From Hymenobacter mellowenesis (lineage in GTDB: Bacteria > Bacteroidota > Bacteroidia > Cytophagales > Hymenobacteraceae): a DNA stretch of 64,000 nucleotides. The DNA lies in the NCBI RefSeq assembly GCF_030581005.1, contig NZ_JAUQSX010000015.1, positions 1 to 64,000 of the forward strand. The letters are read 5' to 3'. Shown one piece after another: positions 15,653 through 24,441 of the stretch. The stretch's first letter is position 1; each line of letters opens with the position of its first letter. A program made the position numbers and the translations under genes. The notes under the pieces were generated by a model. The model had not been told where the DNA came from, did no database searches, and saw only the letters and a list, made by a program, of their open reading frames with translations.

Positions 15653-18600
15653 ATGAAGCTATTTCCCCGGCTGGCGCTGGCCGCCACCCTGAGCGCGGCG
15701 GCGCCTCTGGCCGCCCAGGCCCAGCAAACCCAGGTTTTCGCCTCCGATGAGCGGCACTTTCAGGAAGGGTTGGAATTGTTTGACCGCGGGCAGTACGGCG
15801 CGGCCCAGGAGGCGTTTCGGGCGTACCTGGCCATTGAGCCGGTGCGCGCTAGCCAGGCCGGCCCCGCGTCCGGCGACCGCACCGCCGATGCCGAGTACTA
15901 TTACGCCGTGAGCGGCCTCTACCTCTCGCACCCCGACGCCGAGGGCCTGATTCTGGATTTCGCGGCCCACCACCCGGCCCACCCGCGCGCCGCCTCGGCC
16001 TATTTCGAGCTGGGCAAGTTCTACTTCGACCAGAAAAACTACGAGTCGGCCGTCCGCTACTTCACCAAAGTGGCGCCCGATAACCTGAGCAACGACCAGC
16101 GCGCCGAGTCCGATTTCAAGCTGGCCTACAGCTACTTCGAGCAGAAGGACTACGAAAAAGCCCGCCTGCTCTTCGACCGCAACAAGCAGGTGCAGAGCCA
16201 GTACAAGTACGCCAGCGCCTACTACGCCGGCTACTTGGGCTACCGCGCCGGCGACTACGCCGCCGCCCGCGCCGACCTGGCCGTGGCCGAGCAAAACGAC
16301 GCCTACAAGCCCGTGGTGCCGGCCGTGATGACCCAGATTTACTACCGCGAGGGCAACTACGACGGCCTCATCAGCTACGCCACCAAGTCGCTGCAGGACA
16401 CCCCGCCGCCCCAGAACGCCGACGAAATTCAACTGCTTCTCGGCGACGCCTATTACCAGAAAGGGCAGTACAAGGAAGCGGCTGAGAACTTCGACAAGTA
16501 CGCCAGCCTGCACAAGGGCCGGATTGAGCCGGCGCTGGAGTACAAGATTGGTTTCGCCAACTACAAGATGGGCGACTTCAAGGGCGCCATTGCCAGCCTG
16601 CGCAACGTGGCCGTGCGCCGCGACTCGCTGGGCCAGAACGCCGCCTACCACCTGGGGTTGAGCTACATTCAGACCAACCAGAAGCCCCAGGCCGTGACGG
16701 CGTTTGACGCCGCCCGGCAGTCGACTATTGATAAGGGTATTGCCGAAAATGCCACGCTCAAGCTGGGCCAGGTGCAGTACGAATTGGGAAATTTGCCCGA
16801 AACCATTGCCGTGCTGCGCGATTTCCGCAAGAAATTCCCGCGCTCGAAAAACCAACCGGTAGTGGATGATTTGCTGAGCAAAAGCTTCCTGTCTTCCACC
16901 GACTACAACCAGGCGCTCACCTACCTCGAAAGCATCGACGACCGCAGCGCCCAGCTCGACGCTACCTACCAGCGCGTGGCTTACTCACAGGCCGCCACGC
17001 TCTACAACAACGGCAACTACGCCGAGGCGCTGCCGCTGCTGGACAAGTCGCTGAAATTCCCTTCGGATGACGCCTTGCGGGCGGCGGCCCAGGTGCTGCG
17101 CGGCGAGATTTTCAGCGTGGGCCAGCAATACCCCGATGCCATTACGGCCTACGTGGCGGCGGCCCGCTCGGCCCGGCAGGGTGGCGTGAGCCCCGAGGAA
17201 AAGGACTTCGAGCAAAAGGCCCGCTACGGCCTCGGCTACGCCTACTACAACACCAAACAGTACGACAAGGCCCGCCCGCAGTTCAACGCTTTCCTGAACG
17301 ACGACGCGGCCAAGCCCGATGACCCCAACTACTACGACGCCACCCTGCGCCTGGCCGATACCTACTATGTATCGAAAAGCTACGCGCAGGCCCTGACGCT
17401 TTACGACAAAGTCATCACAGCCAACGCGGCCGATAAGGACTACGCCTACTACCAGAAAGGCCGCACCCTAGGCCTGATGGGCCGCCGCGACGAAGCCAAC
17501 AGCACCCTGGCCGCGCTGCTCAAAAGCAGCCCCAACTCGCGCTACGCCGAGGACGCCGTGTTCCAGCAGGCGCAGCTTTCATTTGAGGCCGGCGAGTACC
17601 AGCCCGCCGTCGATGGGTTCTCTAAGCTGATTGCCAACCGGCCCAACAGCCCGCTGATTCCGCAGGCGCTGCAGAAGCGCGGCGTGTCGTACGCCAACCT
17701 GCAGCAGCAGGACAAAGCCGTGGCCGACTTCCAGAAAGTGCTGGCCGACTACCCACGCAGCGAGGCCGCCTCGCAGGCCATCTACAGCCTGCAGGAAAGC
17801 CTCACGGCCCTGGGCCGCACGGAGGAATTTGACGCGGCGCTGGCTTCGTTCAAGATTCAAAACCCCGACAGCAAAGCCACCGAGAGTGTGGAATTCGAGG
17901 CGGCGAAGTCGCTGTATCTGGCTGAGAAATACAAGCCCGCCATCCTGCGCCTGGAGTCTTACTTGAAGCAGTACCCGCAGTCGGCCCTGGGGCCCGATGC
18001 CCGGTTCTTCCTGGCCGATTCCTACGTAAAAACCGGCGACAAGCAGCAGGGGCTGACCCGCCTGCGCGATGTGGTGACCGAAGGCAAAAGCGAGTTCGTG
18101 AACCGCGCCGTGGGCCGCCTGGCCGACCTCGAATACGAAAACAAGAACTACGCCGAGGCCGCCAAATATTACGAGCGCCTGCGCGGCGCCAGCACCAACC
18201 GGCGCGAAGTAGCCAACGCCACCCTGGGCCAGATGCGCAGCCTCTACGAAGCTGGCGACTACCCCGGTACCCGCCGCGTGGCCGAAGAACTGCGAGCCCA
18301 GGCCGGCGCCACCGCCAACGCCACCAATTCAGCTCTGCTTTACCTAGGCAAGGCCAACTACCGCGCCGAGAACTACGACCAGGCCGCCACCGAGCTAGCC
18401 GCCGCCGTGGCCGCCGCGCCCAACGATGTGAACGGCGCCGAAGCCCAGTACTTCCTGGCCCAGACGCTGTTCAAGCAAAAGAAGAACCAAGAGGCCATCG
18501 CCGCTGCCCTGAAAGTGAATTCCGACTTCAGCAGCTACCCGCTGTGGCAGGGCCGGGCCTTCCTGCTGGTGGCTGATGTGTACGCGGCCGAGGGCGACAA

Positions 18601-18898
18601 CTTCCAGGCCCGCGGCACGCTGAACTCCCTCATCGACAATAATTTCCCCGTGGCCGAAGTGCTGGAAGCCGCCAAGCAGCGCCTCAAAACCTTGGGCGCC
18701 GACCAGCCCGAGGAAACCGAGCCCACGCCCAAAGCGCCCACCAAAGCCCCGGCCAAGACGCCAACGCCCACCAAAGCCACTACGCCGGCTACCAAGCCCG
18801 CCACCGCGCCCGCGCCAGCCAAGGGCAAAACCACCGTGCCCCGCACCAACCTGCGCGGCACCACCACCGCCCCGGCCGATACGGCCACCCAACGCTAG
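15653..18898 (+). CDS. Large periplasmic TPR protein
   Basis: 1081 residues from ATG 15653. A signal peptide (MKLFPRLALAATLSAAAPLA, cleavage after AQA) sends it to the periplasm. Almost all the remainder is tetratricopeptide repeats of about 34-37 residues, e.g. AYSYFEQKDYEKARLLFDRN, LGDAYYQKGQYKEAAENFDK, LADLEYENKNYAEAAKYYER. The last 70 residues are a low-complexity Pro/Thr/Lys/Ala tail (TPKAPTKAPAKTPTPTKATT). TPR arrays are scaffolds for protein complexes. It heads a same-strand run with an outer-membrane barrel, HU/SPOR, ExbB, ExbD and TonB-like genes, so it probably works with this envelope energisation system. Confidence 0.9.
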   Translation: MKLFPRLALAATLSAAAPLAAQAQQTQVFASDERHFQEGLELFDRGQYGAAQEAFRAYLAIEPVRASQAGPASGDRTADAEYYYAVSGLYLSHPDAEGLILDFAAHHPAHPRAASAYFELGKFYFDQKNYESAVRYFTKVAPDNLSNDQRAESDFKLAYSYFEQKDYEKARLLFDRNKQVQSQYKYASAYYAGYLGYRAGDYAAARADLAVAEQNDAYKPVVPAVMTQIYYREGNYDGLISYATKSLQDTPPPQNADEIQLLLGDAYYQKGQYKEAAENFDKYASLHKGRIEPALEYKIGFANYKMGDFKGAIASLRNVAVRRDSLGQNAAYHLGLSYIQTNQKPQAVTAFDAARQSTIDKGIAENATLKLGQVQYELGNLPETIAVLRDFRKKFPRSKNQPVVDDLLSKSFLSSTDYNQALTYLESIDDRSAQLDATYQRVAYSQAATLYNNGNYAEALPLLDKSLKFPSDDALRAAAQVLRGEIFSVGQQYPDAITAYVAAARSARQGGVSPEEKDFEQKARYGLGYAYYNTKQYDKARPQFNAFLNDDAAKPDDPNYYDATLRLADTYYVSKSYAQALTLYDKVITANAADKDYAYYQKGRTLGLMGRRDEANSTLAALLKSSPNSRYAEDAVFQQAQLSFEAGEYQPAVDGFSKLIANRPNSPLIPQALQKRGVSYANLQQQDKAVADFQKVLADYPRSEAASQAIYSLQESLTALGRTEEFDAALASFKIQNPDSKATESVEFEAAKSLYLAEKYKPAILRLESYLKQYPQSALGPDARFFLADSYVKTGDKQQGLTRLRDVVTEGKSEFVNRAVGRLADLEYENKNYAEAAKYYERLRGASTNRREVANATLGQMRSLYEAGDYPGTRRVAEELRAQAGATANATNSALLYLGKANYRAENYDQAATELAAAVAAAPNDVNGAEAQYFLAQTLFKQKKNQEAIAAALKVNSDFSSYPLWQGRAFLLVADVYAAEGDNFQARGTLNSLIDNNFPVAEVLEAAKQRLKTLGADQPEETEPTPKAPTKAPAKTPTPTKATTPATKPATAPAPAKGKTTVPRTNLRGTTTAPADTATQR

Positions 18899-18934
18899 GC
18901 CCGGCGTATTTTCTCATTGAATAATTATTTGCTG

Positions 18935-20722
18935 ATGAAGCGTTTGCTCACCAAACAGAACTTGCCGAAAGCCCGTCGGGGCGCGGGTTGGGCGCTGGCC
19001 GCCGTGCTGGTGGCCGGCGCGGCCCCGGCCGCTTTGGCCCAGCCCACCAAGCCCCGAAACACGGGCAAGATTGAAGAAGCCGAGATTGAAATCGTGAAGG
19101 AGCGGGTGAACCAGCTGCCCGAGGCCACCCGCAACTTCAACAAAATCGCGCTGCCCGCGCCGCCCCAGGTGGAGCGTAAGGTGGCCTACACCTTCCCCGA
19201 TTTCCGTCTGCCCGCCGACCGGCTCAACCCCTCGGTGAAGGTGCTCACCATCCGGGCCGAGGAGCCCGCGCCGCTCACCGGCAACCTCGTGAAAGTGGGC
19301 ATCGGCAACTACGGCACGTTCTACGGGCGCGGCTACTTCCACAGCACCCGCAGCACCGACCACGCCTACGGCCTCGACGTGAAACACGTCAACTCCCTGA
19401 ACGGGCCCGTGGACGGTAAAAACTCCGGCGTGGCTGAAACCAGCGCCCACCTCATGGGCGAAATCTACCGCGGCACGGCGGCCTTCGGCGCCAACCTGGA
19501 CCTGGGCCGCGAGCGGTATAACTTCTACGGCTACGAAAAAGCGGCAAACGGTGCCGCTTTCGCCACGCCCGAAAATGGCGATATCAAGCAGGTGTTCAGC
19601 CGCTTCGGGGTGAAGGCCTACGCCCACAACCGCGCCCCCGACCAGCAGTTGCAGTACGACGCCAGCCTCGGCTACCGCTACTGGGGCGACAACTTTGACG
19701 CCAACGAAAACGACATCCGGCTCAACGCCAAAGTCGGCTACGCGCTGGGCGAGTCGAGCCGCATCACGCTGAACGCCGACGCCTCCTTCATCTCGGAAAA
19801 AGACCTGCCCGTCGCCACCCGCTTGCAGCCCGCGCCCACCGCGCAGCAAACCCGGTCGCGCACCTTCGTGCAGGCCACGCCGGCCTACGAGTTTCTGCGC
19901 AACAACATTGCCTTTTCGGTAGGCGCCACGGTGGGCTACTCCTCCGACACGGCCACCAGCGTGAGCAAGGGCGTGATTTACCCGGCCGTGCGCCTAGGCT
20001 ACACCATCGAGCCCGAGAAATTCATGGTCTACGCCGGCCTGGGCGGCGCCCTGCAGCGCGTGACGCGCTACGACCTGAGCACCGAAAACCCCTGGCTGAA
20101 CCGCGGCCTGAACGTGGCCGACACCCACCGCGGCCCTACGGTCTACGCCGGCTTCACGTCCACGCCGGCCCGCGGCCTGGAGTTCAATGTAAAGGCTACC
20201 TACGCCCGCGACCGCAACCTGTACTTCTACGCCAACAACCCCATCGACCCCTCGCGCTTCGACCTCGTGTACGACCAGAACGCCACGGGCGTACTCAACA
20301 TCCACGGCGAGCTGCTGTACAACGCGGCCGAGAAGTTCCGCCTCGGCACGCGGATGGACTACAATAAGTACGCCCTCAAAAACCTGCCGCAGCCGTTTCA
20401 CCGCCCCGAGTTCCAGGGCTCGGTATTCGGTACGTATAATGTGTTCGAAAAGCTGATGATTGGCGTAGAGGGCTATTTCTACGCGGCCAGCTACGGCATC
20501 AGCTACCGGCCAACCGCCACGGCGGGGGCTGTCCGGACGGCCGATTTTTACCGCGCCACCGACCCGGTTATCGACCTGAATCTGCGCGCCGACTACCGCA
20601 TTACGCCAAAAATATCCATCTTTGTAATGGGTAATAACCTCGCAAACCGCCAATACCAGCGCTTCTACGCCTATCCGGTGAAGGGCATCAACGTTATCGG
20701 CGGCGCGGGCTATACCTTTTAA
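18935..20722 (+). CDS. Outer-membrane beta-barrel protein (TonB-receptor-like)
   Basis: 595 residues from ATG 18935 (a TTG six codons earlier is less likely). Signal peptide in the first 40 residues, cleaved after ALAQ. There is no carboxypeptidase-like domain or plug; after an acidic segment (EEAEIEIVKERVNQLP) the protein is an array of alternating strands such as LGYRYWGDNFDANENDIRLN and AEKFRLGTRMDYNKYALKN, ending in GINVIGGAGYTF with a terminal Phe, as expected for BAM-inserted barrels. Related Bacteroidota proteins are called TonB-dependent receptor-like. It lies 36 bases downstream of the TPR gene, so they are likely cotranscribed. Confidence 0.82.
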   Translation: MKRLLTKQNLPKARRGAGWALAAVLVAGAAPAALAQPTKPRNTGKIEEAEIEIVKERVNQLPEATRNFNKIALPAPPQVERKVAYTFPDFRLPADRLNPSVKVLTIRAEEPAPLTGNLVKVGIGNYGTFYGRGYFHSTRSTDHAYGLDVKHVNSLNGPVDGKNSGVAETSAHLMGEIYRGTAAFGANLDLGRERYNFYGYEKAANGAAFATPENGDIKQVFSRFGVKAYAHNRAPDQQLQYDASLGYRYWGDNFDANENDIRLNAKVGYALGESSRITLNADASFISEKDLPVATRLQPAPTAQQTRSRTFVQATPAYEFLRNNIAFSVGATVGYSSDTATSVSKGVIYPAVRLGYTIEPEKFMVYAGLGGALQRVTRYDLSTENPWLNRGLNVADTHRGPTVYAGFTSTPARGLEFNVKATYARDRNLYFYANNPIDPSRFDLVYDQNATGVLNIHGELLYNAAEKFRLGTRMDYNKYALKNLPQPFHRPEFQGSVFGTYNVFEKLMIGVEGYFYAASYGISYRPTATAGAVRTADFYRATDPVIDLNLRADYRITPKISIFVMGNNLANRQYQRFYAYPVKGINVIGGAGYTF

Positions 20723-20731
20723 AATTTGGAA

Positions 20732-20814
20732 CTTAGGTACTTGGGGTCTTGGGGACTTGGTTTTTTGGCCGGCTACCCAAGTCAACTAAGTCCCCAAGAC
20801 CCCAAGTACCTAAG
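20732..20814. repeat. Word-type inverted repeat, 27-bp perfect arms
   Basis: CTTAGGTACTTGGGGTCTTG... (20732-20758) and its exact complement (20788-20814), arms built of CTTGGGG words. It fills the gap between the barrel gene and the HU/SPOR gene, whose ATG follows eight bases later. Shares words with 11804-11961. Confidence 0.9.
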
Positions 20815-20822
20815 ACCCCACC

Positions 20823-22085
20823 ATGCATTTAGCCGACCACATCCGCCCCTTGCTCCGTGACCACGACTGCGTGATTATCCCGGATTTTGGGGGGCTCGTG
20901 GCCGATGCATCGTCGGCAAGGGCCCAGCCCGGTCGCCAGTCCCTGAGCCCGCCCTCTAAATTAGTGGCCTTCAACCAGGCCCTGACCCGCAACGACGGCC
21001 TGCTCGTCGATGCCCTCAGCCAGCACCTGGGCCTGCCCATTGCCCAGGCCCGCGAAGCCGTGCGCGCCGCCGTGGCCAACCTCCAGCAGGAACTCGACGA
21101 CACCAACCGCACCGAGCTGCCGGGCATCGGCGTTTTCCGCCGGGCCGCCGGCCGGGGCCTGGCCTTCGAGTACACCGGCACCGACAACCTGCTGGCCTCC
21201 GCCTTTGGGCTGCCCGAGCTGGTGGCGCGGCCCGTGCGCGCCGCCAACACCCGGCCCAAGCAGCCGCAGCCGGCCCTGCGCGGCGCGGGGGCCCGGCGCA
21301 CCCGGCTGGCCCGCCTGCTGCCCGGTGGCATCATCGCCATTGCGGCCAGCTTGTTGATTCTGGCTAATTATCAGCTTTTGCAGAACAAAGGCTACCTGGC
21401 GTCCCGCTGGCAGGGCCAACTGCCCAAAGTAGAATGGGCACAAAGTGCGACCGCACCCGCGTCATACCTGACGGAGCCACAGCAGGCCACCCTGGGCCAG
21501 CATAATTTTGGCGATAATGCCCTGGCCTCGGAAGGCATGACGCCCGTGGAAACCACGCCGGCCACTACGCCGTCCGCAACTGCCGCACCCGAAGCCACGC
21601 TGCCGGAAGTGCCGGTTGCGGCCGTTCCGAAAACCAATATTGCCGCCACAACTGCCCCTGCTACCGCCGAAGCAACAGTAGCAGCCAAAGCCGAAACGCC
21701 GGCAAAAGTTGAACCGACCAAACCGACCGCCACGCCCGCCGTAGCCAATACTCCGGCACTGACGTCTGCCTCGGCCACTCCGCCGCCCGTTGCAGCCGTA
21801 ACTCCTGTAGCGAAGGCGCCCGCCGCCCCGGTTTCTACGACAATTAAAACCCGTACCGGCCGTTATTACGTCATTGCCGGCGCCTATGGCAGCCTGGCCA
21901 ATGCCGAGAAGGGCCGGAAAGTGCTGGCCCGCACCGGTCACAAAACCCGGATTATTCTGCCGTACCCGGGCAGCCGCTACTTCCGCCTCACGGCCGGCGA
22001 CTACTCCGACCTGGCTTCGGCCCAGCGCGAAGCCCAGCGCTTGCGCATCAGCACGCGCTGCGACTACAACACTCTGAAATTTTAA
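20823..22085 (+). CDS. HU-CCDC81 and SPOR domain protein
   Basis: 420 residues. The N-terminal 140 form the HU-CCDC81 domain (IRPLLRDHDCVIIPDFGGLV ... KLVAFNQALTRNDGLLVDAL ... TELPGIGVFRRAAGRGLAFE), a non-DNA-packing HU variant of Bacteroidota. A membrane segment follows near 167-183 (LLPGGIIAIAASLLILANYQ). A long Ala/Thr/Pro-rich linker spans the periplasm, and a C-terminal SPOR domain (TGRYYVIAGAYGSLANAEKG ... YFRLTAGDYSDLASAQREAQ) binds denuded peptidoglycan. The combination suggests a role at division or cell-wall sites. It precedes exbB by only 8 bases. Confidence 0.93.
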   Translation: MHLADHIRPLLRDHDCVIIPDFGGLVADASSARAQPGRQSLSPPSKLVAFNQALTRNDGLLVDALSQHLGLPIAQAREAVRAAVANLQQELDDTNRTELPGIGVFRRAAGRGLAFEYTGTDNLLASAFGLPELVARPVRAANTRPKQPQPALRGAGARRTRLARLLPGGIIAIAASLLILANYQLLQNKGYLASRWQGQLPKVEWAQSATAPASYLTEPQQATLGQHNFGDNALASEGMTPVETTPATTPSATAAPEATLPEVPVAAVPKTNIAATTAPATAEATVAAKAETPAKVEPTKPTATPAVANTPALTSASATPPPVAAVTPVAKAPAAPVSTTIKTRTGRYYVIAGAYGSLANAEKGRKVLARTGHKTRIILPYPGSRYFRLTAGDYSDLASAQREAQRLRISTRCDYNTLKF

Positions 22086-22093
22086 TTCCCCGC

Positions 22094-22786
22094 ATGTCCG
22101 CATTCCTCCTGCAAGTGGCGCCCGCCGCTGTCGATACTGCTACCACTGTTGCAACCGCCCCGGTTGCCGATACGAGCGTCCCGGTTATCGACCTGCTGCT
22201 GCGCGGCGGCCTGATTATGATTCCGCTAGTGGCACTGTCCCTCGTGTCGGTTTACATCATCATCGAGCGCTACTTCACCATCCGCCGCGCCGCCGGTGAC
22301 CCCGATACCTTCATGAACGGCATTCGCTCGCTCATGGTGAAAGGCGATTTGGCCGGCGCCAAGCTGCTGTGCGCCCAAACGGCCTCGCCGCTGGCCCGCA
22401 TGGTGGAGAAAGGCCTGCGCCGCATCGGCCTGCCGTTGAAGGAAATCGAAACCAGCGTGGAGAACGTGGGCAAGATTGAAATTGCCCGCCTCGAAAAGAA
22501 CATCAGCATCCTGGGCATCATCGCCGGCATCGCGCCTATGATTGGCTTCGTGGGCACCATCATCGGCGTTATCAAGATTTTCTACTCCATTGCTGCTACC
22601 AAGGAATTCGGTATTCCGCAGGTAGCCGATGGTCTTTATGTTAAGCTGGTGACCTCGGCCACGGGCCTCATCGTGGGCATTATCGCCCACGTGGGCTACC
22701 ACTGGCTCAGCATCCTCGTCGAGCGCATGGTGTTCCGCATGGAAAACTCGGCCATTGAGTTCATGGACATTCTACAGGACAATTAA
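22094..22786 (+). CDS. exbB: ExbB/TolQ/MotA family proton channel subunit
   Basis: 230 residues with three membrane segments: residues about 35-55 (GLIMIPLVALSLVSVYIIIE), 140-165 (ISILGIIAGIAPMIGFVGTI) and 185-210. The central MIGFVGTIIGVI and the SATGLIVGIIAHVGYHW segments line the ion path in the family. With ExbD it forms the inner-membrane motor that energises TonB. The N-terminus is longer than E. coli ExbB. An A/T-rich word repeat separates it from exbD. Confidence 0.93.
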   Translation: MSAFLLQVAPAAVDTATTVATAPVADTSVPVIDLLLRGGLIMIPLVALSLVSVYIIIERYFTIRRAAGDPDTFMNGIRSLMVKGDLAGAKLLCAQTASPLARMVEKGLRRIGLPLKEIETSVENVGKIEIARLEKNISILGIIAGIAPMIGFVGTIIGVIKIFYSIAATKEFGIPQVADGLYVKLVTSATGLIVGIIAHVGYHWLSILVERMVFRMENSAIEFMDILQDN

Positions 22787-22897
22787 GTGAATTATGAATT
22801 ATGAGTTATGAATTATGAGTTGGGGCTTGAACCGATAAGGAAAGCCTTAAGTCAACAATTCTTAGCTCATAAATCATAATTCATAACTCATCCAGTT
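22787..22897. repeat. A/T-rich word-type inverted repeat between exbB and exbD
   Basis: Tandem words GAATTATGA/GAGTTATGA run rightward from 22788 and complementary words TCATAATTCATAACTCATCC lie at 22874-22893, just before the exbD ATG. About 110 bases of A/T-rich sequence in a GC-rich operon. It could form a hairpin between two subunits of one complex. Confidence 0.8.
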
Positions 22898-23317
22898 ATG
22901 AATCTTTCCCGCCGCCATCGCCTCACCTCGCACGTCGAAACCGGGGCCATGAACGACATCATGTTCTTCCTGATGTTGTTCTTTCTGATTGCGTCGACGC
23001 TGGTTAACCCCAACGTCATCAAGTTGTTGCTGCCCAATGCCAAATCCAGCAAGCAGGTGATGAAGCAGCCCATCACCATTTCGGTGGATGCGGCGGGCAT
23101 GTACTACGTCAACAAAAAACCGGTGAACCCGGCCATGGTAGAGCCCGAGTTGGTGGCCCTGGTGGGCACGGCGCCCACCGAGGAGCAGCCCACCGTGGTG
23201 CTGCGGGTCGACAACTCGTTGAACGTTCAGAAGCTGGTTGACATTCTGGAAATCGGCAACCGCCTCAAGCTGAAAATGGTGATGGCCACGCAGGCCCAGC
23301 AGGCGGCTGGCAAATAG
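22898..23317 (+). CDS. exbD: ExbD/TolR family motor subunit
   Basis: 139 residues. One N-terminal membrane helix (about 23-45, MNDIMFFLMLFFLIASTLVN) bears the conserved acidic Asp of the family (ND at the helix start), the proton-binding residue. The remainder is the periplasmic domain (KQPITISVDAAGMYYVNKKP ... VVLRVDNSLNVQKLVDILEI), which contacts peptidoglycan or TonB. Works with the ExbB encoded upstream. Normal length for the family. Confidence 0.93.
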   Translation: MNLSRRHRLTSHVETGAMNDIMFFLMLFFLIASTLVNPNVIKLLLPNAKSSKQVMKQPITISVDAAGMYYVNKKPVNPAMVEPELVALVGTAPTEEQPTVVLRVDNSLNVQKLVDILEIGNRLKLKMVMATQAQQAAGK

Positions 23318-23321
23318 TTTT

Positions 23322-23433
23322 CAGGGTAGGCGGGTGTGAGGGTAGGAGTTTGAAGTACAGCTAACTCTTTGGTGCCTTCGTACTGGCTGAGTTGCCAACT
23401 CCTGCCCTCATACCCCCTTACCCTCATACCCTA
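23322..23433. repeat. Word-type inverted repeat between exbD and tonB-like gene
   Basis: GGGTAGGCGGGTGTGAGGGT... from 23323 and complementary words CTGCCCTCATACCCCCTTAC... to 23433. It fills the intergenic gap and ends about six bases before the next ATG, as at 20814 and 22897. Confidence 0.78.
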
Positions 23434-23439
23434 TAGCTC

Positions 23440-24324
23440 ATGGCCATTGACTATCAAGAACCGCATCGCCGCGAGGGCCTGATTGGCACCCTGGTGGTCC
23501 ATGGGGTGCTGCTGCTGCTGTTCATCTTCATGGTGTTTAAAGGGCCGAACCCGCCACTGGCCCCGCTGGGTGGCGGCGATGGCGTGGAGTTGAATTACGG
23601 CCTCGACGAAGCCGGCTCGGGCGATGTGCAGAGCATGGCCACGGCCAACAACTCGCCCAACCGCGAGGACAGCCGCCCGCCCATCGCCAGCCCCGACCCG
23701 CAGCCGCGCCCCGCCACGGCCGCCACGCCCGACCCCACGCCGCCCTCTCAGGAAAAGATTATCACCAGTGAAGCCGAGGAAAGCCCCGTTTCAGAAGCCC
23801 CTGTTGAAACCCCTGCGCCTCCCAAAGAAGAAGTGAAGGTGGCCCCCAAGCCCAAGCGGCAGGTGGCCGTGACGTTCTCGCCCAAAGGCAGCGCTACCGG
23901 TGGCGGTAACGGCGTGAACGGCTCCAGCAATACACCCACCGGCAACAACAACGGCGACCGCCCCGGCGCCGTGGGCGACCAGGGCGACCCCAACGGTACG
24001 CTTGACGCCAAGGCACTGTACGGCGCGCCCGGCCGCGGCGGCTCGGGCAGCAGCCCCGGCAGCGGAGGGCTGGAGATGAGCGGCTGGCGCTTCGAAAGCA
24101 CGCCCAACGTGGAGGCCGTGGATGACAACTCGGGCCAGATTCGCTTCAAGATTAAAATTGCCGATGATGGTGAAGTGCTGGCCGTCACGAAAGTGTCGGG
24201 CAACGTTTCGGCGGCGCAGGAGAAGCTGTGCCGCGACAAGCTGCTCGATGCCAATTTCGTTAAGACTAACGCGGCTGCCGGTGGCGCCACGGGCTTCTAT
24301 ACCTTCAAATTCACCGTTCGCTGA
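23440..24324 (+). CDS. TonB-like energy transducer
   Basis: 294 residues. A cytoplasmic start (MAIDYQEPHRREG), a single membrane helix near 15-33 (LIGTLVVHGVLLLLFIFMVF), a long Pro/Glu/Thr-rich periplasmic spacer (PRPATAATPDPTPPSQEKII), a Gly/Asn/Ser-rich linker, and a C-terminal TonB-like domain (IRFKIKIADDGEVLAVTKVS ... GGATGFYTFKFTVR). It would transmit force from ExbB/ExbD to an outer-membrane barrel. The C-terminal domain is weakly conserved, so a TolA-like role is an alternative. Followed by a clear terminator that closes the cluster. Confidence 0.85.
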   Translation: MAIDYQEPHRREGLIGTLVVHGVLLLLFIFMVFKGPNPPLAPLGGGDGVELNYGLDEAGSGDVQSMATANNSPNREDSRPPIASPDPQPRPATAATPDPTPPSQEKIITSEAEESPVSEAPVETPAPPKEEVKVAPKPKRQVAVTFSPKGSATGGGNGVNGSSNTPTGNNNGDRPGAVGDQGDPNGTLDAKALYGAPGRGGSGSSPGSGGLEMSGWRFESTPNVEAVDDNSGQIRFKIKIADDGEVLAVTKVSGNVSAAQEKLCRDKLLDANFVKTNAAAGGATGFYTFKFTVR

Positions 24325-24342
24325 TTCGCGTTTTACCCCTTG

Positions 24343-24382
24343 AAAGCCCCGCCTTCTGCTAGCCAGTCGGCGGGGCTTTTTA
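24343..24382 (+). terminator. Rho-independent terminator after tonB-like gene
   Basis: AAAGCCCCGCC ... GGCGGGGCTTTTT, perfect 11-base stem with T-run, ending the envelope cluster. Confidence 0.88.
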
Positions 24383-24441
24383 GTGAGGTTAAGTGACAGC
24401 GGGCTTAATTTGCGCTTTCACCCGATATTCTGGTTGCTGCC

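Noticed and set aside
15659..16855. 398-residue minus-strand open frame
   Set aside because: Antisense of the TPR protein; no motif and repeats only mirror the TPR periodicity.
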